From Sebastes aleutianus (lineage: Eukaryota > Chordata > Actinopteri > Perciformes > Sebastidae), in NCBI GenBank assembly GCA_916700875.1, contig CAKAKS010000167.1, positions 1 through 64,000 on the forward strand: 64,000 bases of DNA, read 5' to 3'. The notes beneath the pieces are model-generated. The model was not told the origin of the DNA, did no database searches, and was given only the letters and a program-made list of their open reading frames with translations. This document shows positions 54,965-64,000 of this stretch, piece by piece; the first letter of the stretch is position 1, and every line of letters starts with the position of its first letter. The translations under genes were made by a program, and so were the position numbers.

Positions 54965-55870
54965 TGTAGTTAAGTACTGTAGTAGTGTTTTATTTGTCAA
55001 TAACCTAGCGTTTACATGCGTATTGTCAAAAAAATTACTGGAAGCGTAAATGTAATATGCAAAGTTGAATCAGAATGCTAAAATCAAACTTCGTAAAATA
55101 AGCTGGAGCTCATATTAATGCACATATTTGGGAAAAATGCAATGAAACAGTTGTATTCTGCATCCTGAGTTCCATGTTTCCCACTACAAAAAAATTCACA
55201 CAAAAGCTAAAACACCAAATTTCATGATTCATACTCTATCTACACTGATTTTATTTCCTTGTTTGTACTGGTCGAACGATAACCTTTAGGTTTTCTTTGT
55301 GGTGTGATGTCCTGTGTTACACTTGTTAGGAAAGCACTGAAACAAATAATAAAGTTTGCTTCTGTTGAATAACTGTAATTGTGTGGAAAAAGGTCACCAC
55401 GCGACTATTCCTCCCGGTGTCGTAACCTCTCCTCCACACATATTATGATCACTGAATATCATAAGTGACTGAGACGTTGATCCCGTCCGTGACTACATTA
55501 TCATGCGCAGACACTCCACGCCCTTGTCTAGGTACACACTGTCACCTATAATGCACGGACGAGCGAGCCATTTCATGCATGGATACACCGCAGGTATTAT
55601 CAGCTGAACTGATGAGTGGCTCAGATGCCCCCTATTTGAGTCCAAGTGACACAGATTTCTCTGCTCTGATATAAAGTTGTTGGAGGAGTCAAGTCGTAGT
55701 AGTTCTGGCTTCAGCTTCACCTACTGTCGACGTGCACCGAGAGGAGACGCAGTCTTGAAAATAAAACAATTATATTTAGAACACCTTTATTTACTTTAAA
55801 CCAACAGGTTAGCCTAAAGCCTTCATTAGGGTTCACCAACAAACATGTACAAACGTATACAGACACCTAC
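54965..55870. other. Spacer without recognised features
   Basis: There is no repeat match and no convincing frame. Confidence 0.35.
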
Positions 55871-56506
55871 ATGTGGCTCTTTAGCTCCTCTCCAGTGGCT
55901 CCCTGTGGATTTTTAAAAAAAATTGTGGAAATGAATAACTGTTTTTTTGTTTACATTTTCAATTTTATTTGTCATTGTTGTAGGTCTATAGTACGACGGT
56001 ACGACAGAGTATTAGGGCCACATTGAGGAAAACAAAATAAATCTGAGATTTCAAGAATAAAGTCATAATATTACGAGAATAAAGTCAGAAGTTTAAGAGA
56101 AAAAAAGTTGTAGTATTATGAGAATAAAGTCATAATATTATAAAGTAATAATTTTACGTGTTATTTTCTTTTTTTCTCGTAAAGTTCTGACTTTATTCTC
56201 GCAATATTACAAATTTTTCTCGTTAAGTTATGGTTTTATCCTCGTAATATTACGACTTTTCTTTTTCTCGTAAAGTTATGACTTTTTTCTCGAAATCTCC
56301 GAATTTTTTCCCTCTATGTGGCCCTAATACTCCGTAGTATATTTGCACTTTGGCCCTCACTGCATTAGACTTATATACTATATACTTAGACTATAAGCTG
56401 TGTTACATTCATCACAATGCTCACATCATTTGCGGCTCCAGAAAGATTTTTCTTTTTTTTTTATGCCTAAAATGGCTCTTTTGATAGTAAAGATGGCTGA
56501 CCCCTG
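55871..56506 (+). mobile_element. hAT-type element of the 40607 family, left end lost
   Basis: From CATGTGGCTCTTTAGCTCCT through GGAAATGAATAACTGTTTTT, the GAGAATAAAGTCATAATATT array and its inverted counterpart, to AAAATGGCTCTTTTGATAGT and GACCCCTG. The left 20 bp are missing. A private section (56330-56440) interrupts the right half. Confidence 0.75.
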
Positions 56507-56596
56507 TGTTAAGTGATTTTAAGTGTGTTTCTATATCATACAAAATCTCCTCGGTCCTTTTGTGACATCACTAGGTACCTTGTCTCAGAAAAATGA

Positions 56597-56644
56597 GGGA
56601 TACAGCTAAGCCCCCAGGAATGGAGCTGGGCTTGGCTGTATCCC
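56597..56644. repeat. Short perfect-stem hairpin (17-bp arms)
   Basis: GGGATACAGCTAAGCCC (56597-56613) and GGGCTTGGCTGTATCCC (56628-56644) are inverted with one mismatch around a 14-nt loop. It could be a collapsed pair of transposon ends. Confidence 0.6.
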
Positions 56645-56749
56645 TAATTTTTCCCTGGGCTACTTTTGGCGTAGTGGCCACACACATTGGGTATTACAAC
56701 TTCTGCATTTATAACTGAACGCACATTAAGGCCAAAAGAGCATTTATCC

Positions 56750-56905
56750 CATAAACATTCATTGCCGACATCTCCACACTGAGGACAGTCTGCCCCCGGT
56801 TGACAGTCGTGCCAGGAGCAGGTAGCTCCATCCCTCCCCGCAGTGAGTGAGGGCACAGCTAGCATGAAGCGGTGAGGTCCGGGCGAGGGTTGCTGTAAAA
56901 CGCCT
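56750..56905 (-). pseudogene. Degraded 28S-like remnant without hAT ends
   Basis: CATTGCCGACATCT, TGAGGACAGTCTGCCCCCGG, TTGACAGTCGTGCCAGGAGC and GCGGTGAGGTCCGGGCGAGG, then GTTGCTGTAAA parallel the minus strand of the cargo in 24255-24887 (which has, inverted, GAGGACAGTCTGCCCCGGTC, GACAATCGCACCGG, GAGGTCAGGGCGGGGAGCGC, TGTAAAGC). The shared GTTGACAGTCGTGCC-like stretch is specific to the 24424 version, not to ordinary 28S. It probably descends from the transposon family, not directly from rDNA. Confidence 0.65.
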
Positions 56906-57009
56906 ACTTTAAACCGAACCGCACTATGGAAGAAAAACGCTAGCTAGCGCTGGGGGAGGGGGGGAATTCCCATGAGGGGATCCTCCCACACCGAGTGGCC
57001 ATTCCTGAA

Positions 57010-57707
57010 ACCACAGCGCTGTAAAGGAAAGGAGTGCGCTGGGTTTATTACACAAGACAAAACGAGAGCATCATTGCGAAACAGAATGCGGCAAAATCAT
57101 GATTGAAATTTGATTAATTGCGCAGTCCTTGCGAGGAGCTGAGAGGAAGTCAGCCAGCTTGGCCAGTGGAAGTCTCGCACGTACATGCTCGCTCAGCTGG
57201 AGAAGGACTCTAGTGAGCATATAAACAAAAACGCGGAAGCTTGAGGAAACCCAAGGCTTTCTGGGTGTATGCGCCCCCATGTGCAACTTTCATAGGATTG
57301 ACTGGGGCGCCATCTTTGAACGTGGTATCCAGTTCTCCTAAATACGTCCACGGATACAGCAATGTGTCCTTGAACAGGAAAACCTGACTGAATGTTCAAA
57401 ATGACCAAAACCATGAAAACATGTGTTCTAGCAAGAAATTGCACATACTTCTTGTCTTATTGATAAAACCATTTATCGTCGACATACTGGCATTACATCA
57501 GCACAAGCAGAGGCTAAATGTCGGCACACGTAATAATGTCAGTTACGCATCAAGAACTAGCTTAACATTAGTTAACATTAGCCAGTGGTCAAAGCAGACC
57601 AAGTAAGTAGCAGTAAAACCCGATTATTGAACTGAGGATAGGATTCTTATGAATTCAATTTGAGACAGAATGAGTTCTCTCTGCATTCAAAAACTACAGT
57701 GGAACAC
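57010..57707. other. Spacer without recognised features
   Basis: Nothing recognisable; frames on both strands are short and unsupported. Confidence 0.35.
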
Positions 57708-58467
57708 TTAAAGGGACTGTTTGTAAGAATCAGAAATTGCTTGTTAACAGCGACACCTGTGGCCGTTAAGTCAACGAAAGTCAGCGTCCTTTTGATCGCG
57801 CTCGCTCTACATAGACATGAACGAGCATCGGTCAAAACAGTGAGGCGACACACATCAGCTAAAAGCACAATATCACTCTATATTTCAGCTGCTTGGCAGT
57901 AATGTTAGCTGACCAGACAAAGGTCTCTCCATGAATCACTGCTGATCCTAGTGTTGGCTTTTCCTGCCTCAGCCTCCCGACCGCAGCCGGAGGGAACAGG
58001 GGAGACACCGGAGTTTTGGTCGGAGATGATAACGTTTCTCTCTGCGGAGCCCGGTCACTTCACAAGACACGGGAAACCTCTGTTGGTCTGGAGGAGCTGC
58101 AGCAGTTATTTCTGCACAAACGTCCACTGTACATTCACTAGATATTCTCAGAGCTAAACTAACTCTTCTGCAGTATGTAGTGTGCGCGCATGCATGTGGG
58201 AGTAGAGCAAAAGATCGAGAACGAGCTTGGTGTGTGAGTGAAGGCAAGCAGGCAGAGGAGCAGAGTGCAGCAGAGACTCCGGCCCTGGAGACCAAAGCTA
58301 CGGTCTCCCCCGCATCCTCCGACCGCGTCCAACACTGTTTAACAGACGGGCTTCACTAGATAGAACTTTGCGGTTTTGGTGCTTCTGTGTAGTTTGTGTT
58401 GGAGTCTTGTCTGAACACCGACCCGCGATGATTTATACTTGTAAGAAGTTACAAACAGTCCATTTAA
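57708..58467 (-). mobile_element. TTAA-2 MITE, copy B, reverse orientation
   Basis: TTAAAGGGACTGTTTGTAAG at the left and GTTACAAACAGTCCATTTAA at the right, the inverse of 4502-5275 over its whole length. Shared landmarks read on this strand include GCTTGTTAACAGCGACACCT, GATGATAACGTTTCTCTCTG and CCTCTGTTGGTCTGGAGGAG. The 68-codon frame at 57951-58157 corresponds to the one at 4820-5026 in copy A, with four residue changes. Confidence 0.82.
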
Positions 58468-58479
58468 GTAGTAGTAGTA

Positions 58480-59222
58480 GAAGTCGGCATGCCCCTTTAA
58501 ATAGGTGCTAAGGTTAAAAATACTATATACTATTTATTTACTATTATTTAGTCGGTGCTCTAATCAAAAACAAAAAAGTAATTTCTTAATGGAAATATAA
58601 TTAGCATCAATAAATCTCCAGTGTTGCTCTCCTGCCATCAATAAAGCGCTTTGCATCAGTGGCGAACTCTTCACCTTTGTGTGACATCATTGCTGACGCT
58701 CCAGGTTCTTCCTTCACATGCCCTAATCAAGCAAACTGAAAGGCTTTTAACATATTAAAAGGCTCATAATGCCCCCAACATATGGAAATAAACCATCTAG
58801 ACTTGTCTAATCCCAGTAATCAACATCCCACAGTGGAACTTGTAGAGAACAGGTTGTGCTCGATAGCATCTTCGACAGCCACGTGAAGACCCCTCTGGGC
58901 AGCCCATCTATTCACCCTGACGCTGTTATTTATGAACACACAACAGAGCCTTCCTCTGATAAAGAGTTAACAGAAATAGCTAATTGGTATTAATCATGTT
59001 TGGGCTTACTTGCTATCATTTTTTATTAATCTCACTCCCCACAATCTTCCGTCTTGCCTTAGCCGTCAGCCTCAACATCTGCTCGCTGACAAGTGCTGTC
59101 TGTTTTATTCATAGCCACGGTGAAGAGACGAGCACAGCGTGTGTGCACAGTGAACAATGTGACATGCTTAGAGAAGACGTACCCGATGCAAACACAACAT
59201 GCGATGGAGCTATTTTCAGTGT
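58480..59222. other. Spacer without recognised features
   Basis: Moderately AT-rich, single-copy within the window. An 80-codon plus-strand frame at 58984-59226 has a hydrophobic start but no family motif or codon bias. Confidence 0.35.
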
Positions 59223-59512
59223 TTAAAGAGGAACAACGGTCTTTTTTTAAAACATTGATATGATTTTTGAGGCTTTATAAGGTGATGGAAAAAAATAGTG
59301 CAACTTGCTCATGTACGTGCATATTGCGAGGGCGCGCTGTGAGGAGACCAAGAGGTGGCAGCGTCATCACGGTAGACAGTAACTGCCCGTCAGTGGCGAT
59401 TTGAACGGAGTATAGAATTTCAACAACATTAAATAAACATGTTGTCACTTTCTGAATCTATTTTATGTTAACAACAAACACTTCTAAGACAGGGAAACTG
59501 TATCATGTTGAT

Positions 59513-59629
59513 AAGAGTATTAAACACTTGACAAATCTCCCTTTAAGATACATTTTGAACACATAAAAGAATGTGTGATTAATTTGCGATTTGCGACTAA
59601 TTAAATATTTTAATCGATTGACAGCCCTA
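59513..59629 (+). repeat. Right-end fragment of the 12817 hAT family
   Basis: ATGTTGATAAGAGTATTAAA, CACTTGACAAATCTCCCTTT and AAATATTTTAATCGATTGAC, ending AGCCCTA. Confidence 0.8.
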
Positions 59630-59674
59630 GTTTATTGTTAACATTAAAATAGATCCAGAAAGTGACAGCATGTT

Positions 59675-59920
59675 TATTTATTACCTCCGCCAAGGTGGAA
59701 GGCCTAAGAAGGAGGTTATGTTTTCACCGGCGTTGGTTTGTTTGTTTGTTGGTTTGTTTGTTTGTTTGTCCATTAGCAGGATTACTCCAAAGTCTATGAT
59801 GGATTTGAATGAAATGTTTTGGAGGGGTGGGGTGTGGCACAATGAACAATCCATTAGATTTTAGTGGCGATCCAGATCATGATCCGAATTCGGGAATATT
59901 TTTAAGGATTACGATCAGCC
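59675..59920 (+). repeat. Dispersed repeat (ACCTCCGCCAAGGTGGAAGG) with (GTTT)n
   Basis: TTACCTCCGCCAAGGTGGAA, GAGGTTATGTTTTCACCGGC, a GTTT tandem run at 59735-59769, TTAGCAGGATTACTCCAAAG and GTGGCGATCCAGATCATGAT have the order of a repeat I recall as widespread in animal genomes. The evidence is recognition only, since there is one copy here. Confidence 0.5.
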
Positions 59921-59937
59921 TGAGCATTTAAGGTCCC

Positions 59938-60452
59938 ATAATATAAAAAAAGTGAGATTTTTACGTTTTTTTATTATAAAGCAGGCTTAAGTGCTATATA
60001 AATACTGTGAAAGTATCGAAACGCTCAATCCACAGGGAAATACACACAGCACGTATTCAGAAACTCTGCATTTGAAACAAGCTGTCAGGATTTCTGTCTA
60101 TTTGTGATGTCACAAATGTACAATATTTAGAACCTTTACACAGATTTAAAAGTAAACATTCTAAATGTGTCCCAGTTTATTCCCGGTTGCAGTGTATGTG
60201 AATGACATCAGCTGACAGGAAGTACACATGGATCCAAGCTTTTGCCTAGCAACGCAATTCTTTTGCAATTTTGTCGCAAATCCGTTGAAATGCGCTAAAA
60301 CAGAGTGTTTAAGACAGAGGGTAAATACAGGCATATTCAGGCCGAAAGTATGAGGTAAATAAAGTTTTTTTTTTAATATTACAGCATGTAAACATGTTCT
60401 AGTAGAAACACAAAATACAAGTATGATCCTGAAAACGATATGGGACCTTTAA
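59938..60452 (+). mobile_element. TTAA-1 MITE copy, full length
   Basis: Left TTAAGGTCCCATAATAT (one A fewer than the consensus next to TTAA), right ACGATATGGGACCTTTAA. Internal landmarks are complete. The ATGAGCATG segment near the right end is partly deleted. Confidence 0.86.
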
Positions 60453-60979
60453 AACCACAGTGTAACTGATGGCGCGTTGATGACGCGTGGCCCCTCCTCC
60501 TTCTGAGAGCAGAGAGATACGTGTGTGGATGTGTGAGCGGAAGCTGCCGGCCGTCCGCGGTGAGACGGAAAAAAGCGGTAGATGACGGGATGAGAGACAA
60601 CGTGGTGTAACGTCATACAGACATAACGAGGCTGCTGAAGGAGAGAGGCATCCGCCGATACGTTACACGGAAACACACCGTGTTAATAATAGGCCGACCA
60701 CCTCACGGTACCGCCAACTGTGAGCTGTTTTTAAAGTCGCGCGTTGGCGGAAGTCTGCGCTCTCCGAGTGCAATTCTAGTATTGCAAATGTTGAAATTCT
60801 ATACTTCATTCAAATCGGCACTGACAGGTAGCTGCAGTTCACGCTGCCACCTCGTGGCTTCTCGGCGCCCTCGCAATATGTGCGTACATGAGCAAGTTGC
60901 AGTATTTTTTTTTAATCGTGTTAAAGAGCCTCCGGAATAATATCAATGTTTTAAAAAAACGGCCGTCGTTCCCCTTTAA

Positions 60980-61130
60980 GGGTGCTTTCACACTTAACTC
61001 ATTTGGTTTCGGTAAAAAGAAACTCAGGTCTGTTTGCTCGGTTAGTACGGTTCATTTCAGCCGGTGTGAAAGCTCATTCAAACTCTGATCCGCCTGAAAA
61101 ACGTGTCTCGTTTCGCTAAAGTTTGTTTTA
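60980..61130 (+). repeat. Fragment of a DNA element (GGGTGCTTTCACACTT)
   Basis: GGGTGCTTTCACACTTAACT, CGGTTAGTACGGTTCATTTC and GCCGGTGTGAAAGC resemble the left end of a teleost element in which GTGCTTTCACAC recurs inverted as GTGTGAAAGC. A complete right end is not seen. It abuts the TTAA border of the preceding element. Confidence 0.5.
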
Positions 61131-62739
61131 CATCGAGTAGAGAATTAACAGCCTTGTAACCGCTGCTCCATCATGCAATTACAATTTCCCCCGGTTTGCC
61201 GTTGATTGATGCTTAAGCGAAGACGAACCTCAATGAGCATTTTGATAAAGTAATTGAGTTTAAAGGTGAATATGCTTCCCTAAGACAGCAACACAAGAAA
61301 CCAGCGTTGCTCCAGCCTTGTATCCCTTCAGTTTGCTGCTGATTAATGTTCTGTCACACCGCGGAATACAAACAAATACTTTCACTGCGGCAAAAAAAAT
61401 ATGCTCTTTATTATGGAGCCAATACTGGAGGCGAATAACACAAACATATGCTTTGTCAGTAAAGGAAAGATAAGAGCTGAATGTTAATTTTCTCTAAATG
61501 TATTCATCGATCGATACAAACACTCAAAGGTCAATCAAATTAACTCGCTCGCTTGAAGCTGTTTTCAATCCTCAAAATGAAATAAATGCACAGAATCTAT
61601 AGAGGTTAGCTAACTTTCATGGCTGCTATTTAATTAGGAGAAATGGCCCCCTGCATGCTGCTGCAGTCAATATTTGGTGAGCCGGTGGATTCGATGCGCT
61701 GCACTGACACCAAAGAAAATTAGATCTCACCTTGAATGAAACATTTTATGCTGTAATGCCTAAAGCTTTATGACTCCAGCAAAAAAAAGCTGTAGGCAGT
61801 TTGCATCCATTAACACATTTTATTGGCGGGCTACGCATACGTACTGTAGAATATGACTGGATTTAAGTCTGGCCCCACTCAGACGACTTGCTGCACAACT
61901 TTCTGGCATCATTTATGTAGCATGGCGAGGACTCATAAATGATTCATGAAGCTTGATCAAGCCTTTGAAGTTATAATATGATTTGTGTATCTCTGAAGGT
62001 CATTGTCACAACTATTGATAGAGAGGAGATGCTTTCCTTGTTAAGGTTAGAAAATGTCTTCGGCATATTCTGTACTTTTTAAGAAGGGGGTTTCTCTTAT
62101 ATTTCAACAACTGAAGGAAGCAGAACACTGCTGGTGTTTAAGGATAAAGGATTGAACTGAGAGTGTTTTTTTTTTTTTTTTAATGTGTACATGAAGGCAG
62201 CCGGCATTTAGTTTAAAGCACGATGTGAGATTTCTTTTGTAAAAACCCTCGTCGAGCACTTTGAAAATGTTCTAAGTGCCAGAACTTTTAAAGGGGAAAG
62301 AAATCAAAGACATTATGTTACAACAACTAATAAAAGAGGCCTTCAAGAGGAGGAACAAGAGCACGAGCACGCTCCCTCTTAAAAACACTGTAGAGAACTA
62401 AAGCTCTTATAGAAAATGTCATCCTGATTTACAGCCTGCAGCTGCTCCGCTGAACGGAACACTGGCTTTCTGGATTCCTACAATGTTTGTCAGAAATCTT
62501 ACATCTAAATGAGTTACATAATGGATGAGATTGATCAGTTCTGATCTAGTAAGTGCTGCCCCCCCATCCATCCCCAGAACAGGTGTACAGTTACTCCTTT
62601 TGTAGTTTGCAGGTAGAGCTGTACAGTGTCAAATTACAGAACTGCAGATGGGATTGAAAACCAAAAGGCCCTAAGATGCAAGTAGGACAGTGTGGATCCA
62701 TGTTCCTCATTCATTCAGTTCTCTCTTTGTTAATTCATT
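61131..62739. other. Large low-repeat block
   Basis: About 1.6 kb of unique sequence with no element ends. The stretches 61140-61470 and 61620-61780 (ATGGCCCCCTGCATGCTGCT, GCAGTCAATATTTGGTGAGC, CGATGCGCTGCACTGACACC) have the even complexity of conserved non-coding DNA. No frame is longer than 60 codons, and I see no RNA gene. Confidence 0.35.
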
Positions 62740-62900
62740 ATTAGAAGTGTAGTGATCCATCGATCTGGATCAATGTATTGATTCAATTGATGCAAAGTGA
62801 ATACATCGATACATATATGCCTTTATTTTGAAATTCCACGTCTGTTTCACCATTTCCGTCCAAGCGCACCTCCTTTCTAATCATCAATCAATTCTAATCG
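62740..62900 (+). repeat. Transposon-like sequence repeated at 63530-63600
   Basis: GTAGTGATCCATCGATCTGG then ATCAATGTATTGATTC is a typical subterminal pattern of fish hAT-like elements. CCTTTATTTTGAAATTCCAC, TTTCACCATTTCCGTCCAAG and CGCACCTCCTTTCTAATC reappear at 63533-63595 as CCTTTATTTTGAAATTCTCA, TTCACCATTTCCAAGCGCAC and CTCCTTTATAAAC. This is a direct duplication about 700 bp apart. Confidence 0.5.
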
Positions 62901-63164
62901 TAACTTTAGCGAGTTTCCAACAGACCGTGTGTGAGGTTTTTGGTGGCGTTCTAGCTGTGAACGTAGGTGTAGCAGTGTGTGTACAGTTTATTTGTCACTG
63001 AATAAATGCTATGAAACTACAGCTCCTACGCTCCTAAGCGAGCCAGAGACCGGAGCCGACTTCCTGTATCCTGCAACTCCGGCTCCGCCTCTTGAGGTGG
63101 GCTGTTAAGGTGGACCAGCTTTTCTCCTTAAAAAGACGAGCCCCTCCTCTGAGCCGCTCAGCTT

Positions 63165-63270
63165 TTGAGTTAATTATTAACATTTATTTTAACCATTTAA
63201 CCGATAGCGTTAATCGGTTAAAATGCTTAATGTCAGTTAACGGTTAAACGGTTAATTATGGACATCCCTA
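63165..63270 (+). repeat. Right-end fragment of the 2104-2588 hAT family
   Basis: GATAGCGTTAATCGGTTAAA, ATGCTTAATGTCAGTTAACG and GGTTAATTATGGACATCCCTA are nearly identical to 2520-2588. Confidence 0.75.
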
Positions 63271-63599
63271 ATCTCACTGGTTCCCTCGACAACAAGCCAA
63301 TGGGAATTTTCCATTGGGTTTTGGATTATTGTAGAAAATAAGCTCTGTGGCAAACAACAGTTTATGATACTTACACGTTTTATTTCCCATAAGATAATCT
63401 TCACAAATGAACACCACTTTTAGGATTTTTGAAGAATAAATGCAATCCAACGTTACACGCTAAAAACGAACTACACCATGGTCACATGAACGCGAGTATA
63501 CGCAACGAGGCTGTAAAGACGGACGAGTGACGCCTTTATTTTGAAATTCTCATTGCACGTCCTATTCACCATTTCCAAGCGCACCTCCTTTATAAACTT

Positions 63600-63990
63600 G
63601 CAAACAGTGCTAGCGGCGCTAGCGAGCAGCGTTAAGCATGATTTATGCTCGCCGCATCCACGACGGTCGCAAGTGTCCGCACGGGTAAAGTGACGTCACC
63701 CTTTGACGCCCTTCACGGGGGTTCTGTGCGGCAGGTTTTCGCCTGTTCGTGCACTTCCAAATTTACATGGACGCGGATTGACGGCAAAAATGGAGAACTT
63801 TGAGTAGCTTTGAGAATGTCGGTTTGCCGCGAGGAGAAACCCGCATATAGTATAAAAGATCCAAGCATTTCCTCGTCACGATTCCGTGCTTGCTCATGTT
63901 CTCGCAAATGTCCTTGCAGAAAGCATAACCAAAGCTGTAGCAATCGCCGTTAGCGAGCGCCGTTATCGACCAAAATAATAATTGATAATT
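63600..63990 (-). repeat. Fragment of a DNA element shared with 12163-12265
   Basis: On the minus strand, TTATGCTTTCTGCAAGGACA, GGAATCGTGACGAGGAAATG, TTTTATACTATATGCGGGTT and later GGATGCGGCGAGCATAAATC ATGC. The first half matches 12163-12265. GCATGATTTATGCTCGCCGC followed by GCACGGGTAAAGTGACG suggests a terminal region. A 76-codon frame at 63713-63943 lies inside but shows no transposase motif I can name. Confidence 0.45.
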
Positions 63991-64000
63991 TTTCTGTTGA

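Larger units (their letters stand above)
59223..60979. mobile_element. TTAA-4 foldback element (AGGGGAACGACGG termini), host to three nested repeats
   Basis: The left arm 59223-59430 (TTAAAGAGGAACAACGGTCT, TTTTTTTAAAACATTGATAT, GCAACTTGCTCATGTACGTG, ATTGCGAGGGCGC) and the right arm 60770-60979 (inverse, ending ACGGCCGTCGTTCCCCTTTAA) are about 200 bp long and align well. TTAA is at both outer borders. Inside lie a hAT fragment (59513-59629), a dispersed repeat (59675-59920) and a full TTAA-1 MITE (59938-60452), then a GC-richer unique core (60453-60770). The core shows no convincing frame. Confidence 0.78.

Noticed and set aside
63713..63943. Transposase exon on the minus strand
   Set aside because: The surroundings resemble a DNA element, but no DDE or Myb-like motif can be seen in the 76 codons and the related 12163 copy does not keep the frame.
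1..64000. CRISPR array, operon, prokaryotic promoter or phage features
   Set aside because: No regularly spaced direct repeats with unique spacers and no compact genes; all features are those of vertebrate nuclear DNA.

Overview
The window looks like gene-poor vertebrate nuclear DNA, almost certainly from a ray-finned (percomorph-type) fish. It has an AT-rich background, no operon-like gene packing, dinucleotide microsatellites, tRNA-derived SINEs, L2-clade LINE pieces, a Tc1-type transposase relic, and very many short non-autonomous DNA transposons of types common in teleosts. No complete protein-coding gene can be supported. Most open frames are chance frames or lie inside repeats. The one segment that reads like coding DNA is a GC-rich open stretch on the minus strand at 45450-45689. 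It could be an isolated exon or a retrocopy, and I do not recognise the protein.

Layout. 1-7 kb holds stacked hAT-type and TTAA-type elements plus a Tc1 relic. 7-9 kb is mostly single copy. 9-16 kb is repeat-rich: a foldback MITE with a tiny retro-insert, hAT elements, an antisense L2 fragment and a (CGATA)n tract. 16-24 kb is mixed, with one hAT element having a perfect 8-bp target duplication at 19283-20277 and a largely single-copy block at 22.2-24.2 kb. 24-30 kb holds a 28S-bearing hAT element nested in another transposon, an AT-rich foldback element and a SINE. 30-32.7, 34.2-35, 35.4-37 and 39.3-40.5 kb are mostly single copy. 32.7-34.2, 37-39.3 and 40.5-43.3 kb are nested transposons. 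43.3-48 kb is mostly single copy and includes the candidate exon. 48-61 kb is again dense in nested elements. 61-62.7 kb is single copy. Summing the repeat intervals I could recognise gives about 28 kb of the 64 kb, which is a floor.

The most striking observation is a hAT-type MITE family with ends near CAGGGATGCACCGATACC and an 8-bp target duplication. It carries a piece of the nuclear 28S ribosomal RNA gene spanning the D2 expansion segment and the conserved block after it. Four copies are present (6728-7131, 24255-24887, 47993-48347, 53221-53932). Two retain about 400 bp of 28S-like sequence. The other two are internal-deletion derivatives that keep opposite ends of it. A fifth, end-less 28S-like remnant lies at about 56750-56905.

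Second in interest is a set of four TTAA-flanked MITE families (piggyBac-like by target site). One of them is present about a dozen times. For one copy the pre-insertion site can be read from a paralogous repeat in the same window, which shows a single TTAA-like tetranucleotide before insertion. Statements about 28S, L2, Tc1 and hAT rest on recognition from memory of conserved motifs, not on a database search.
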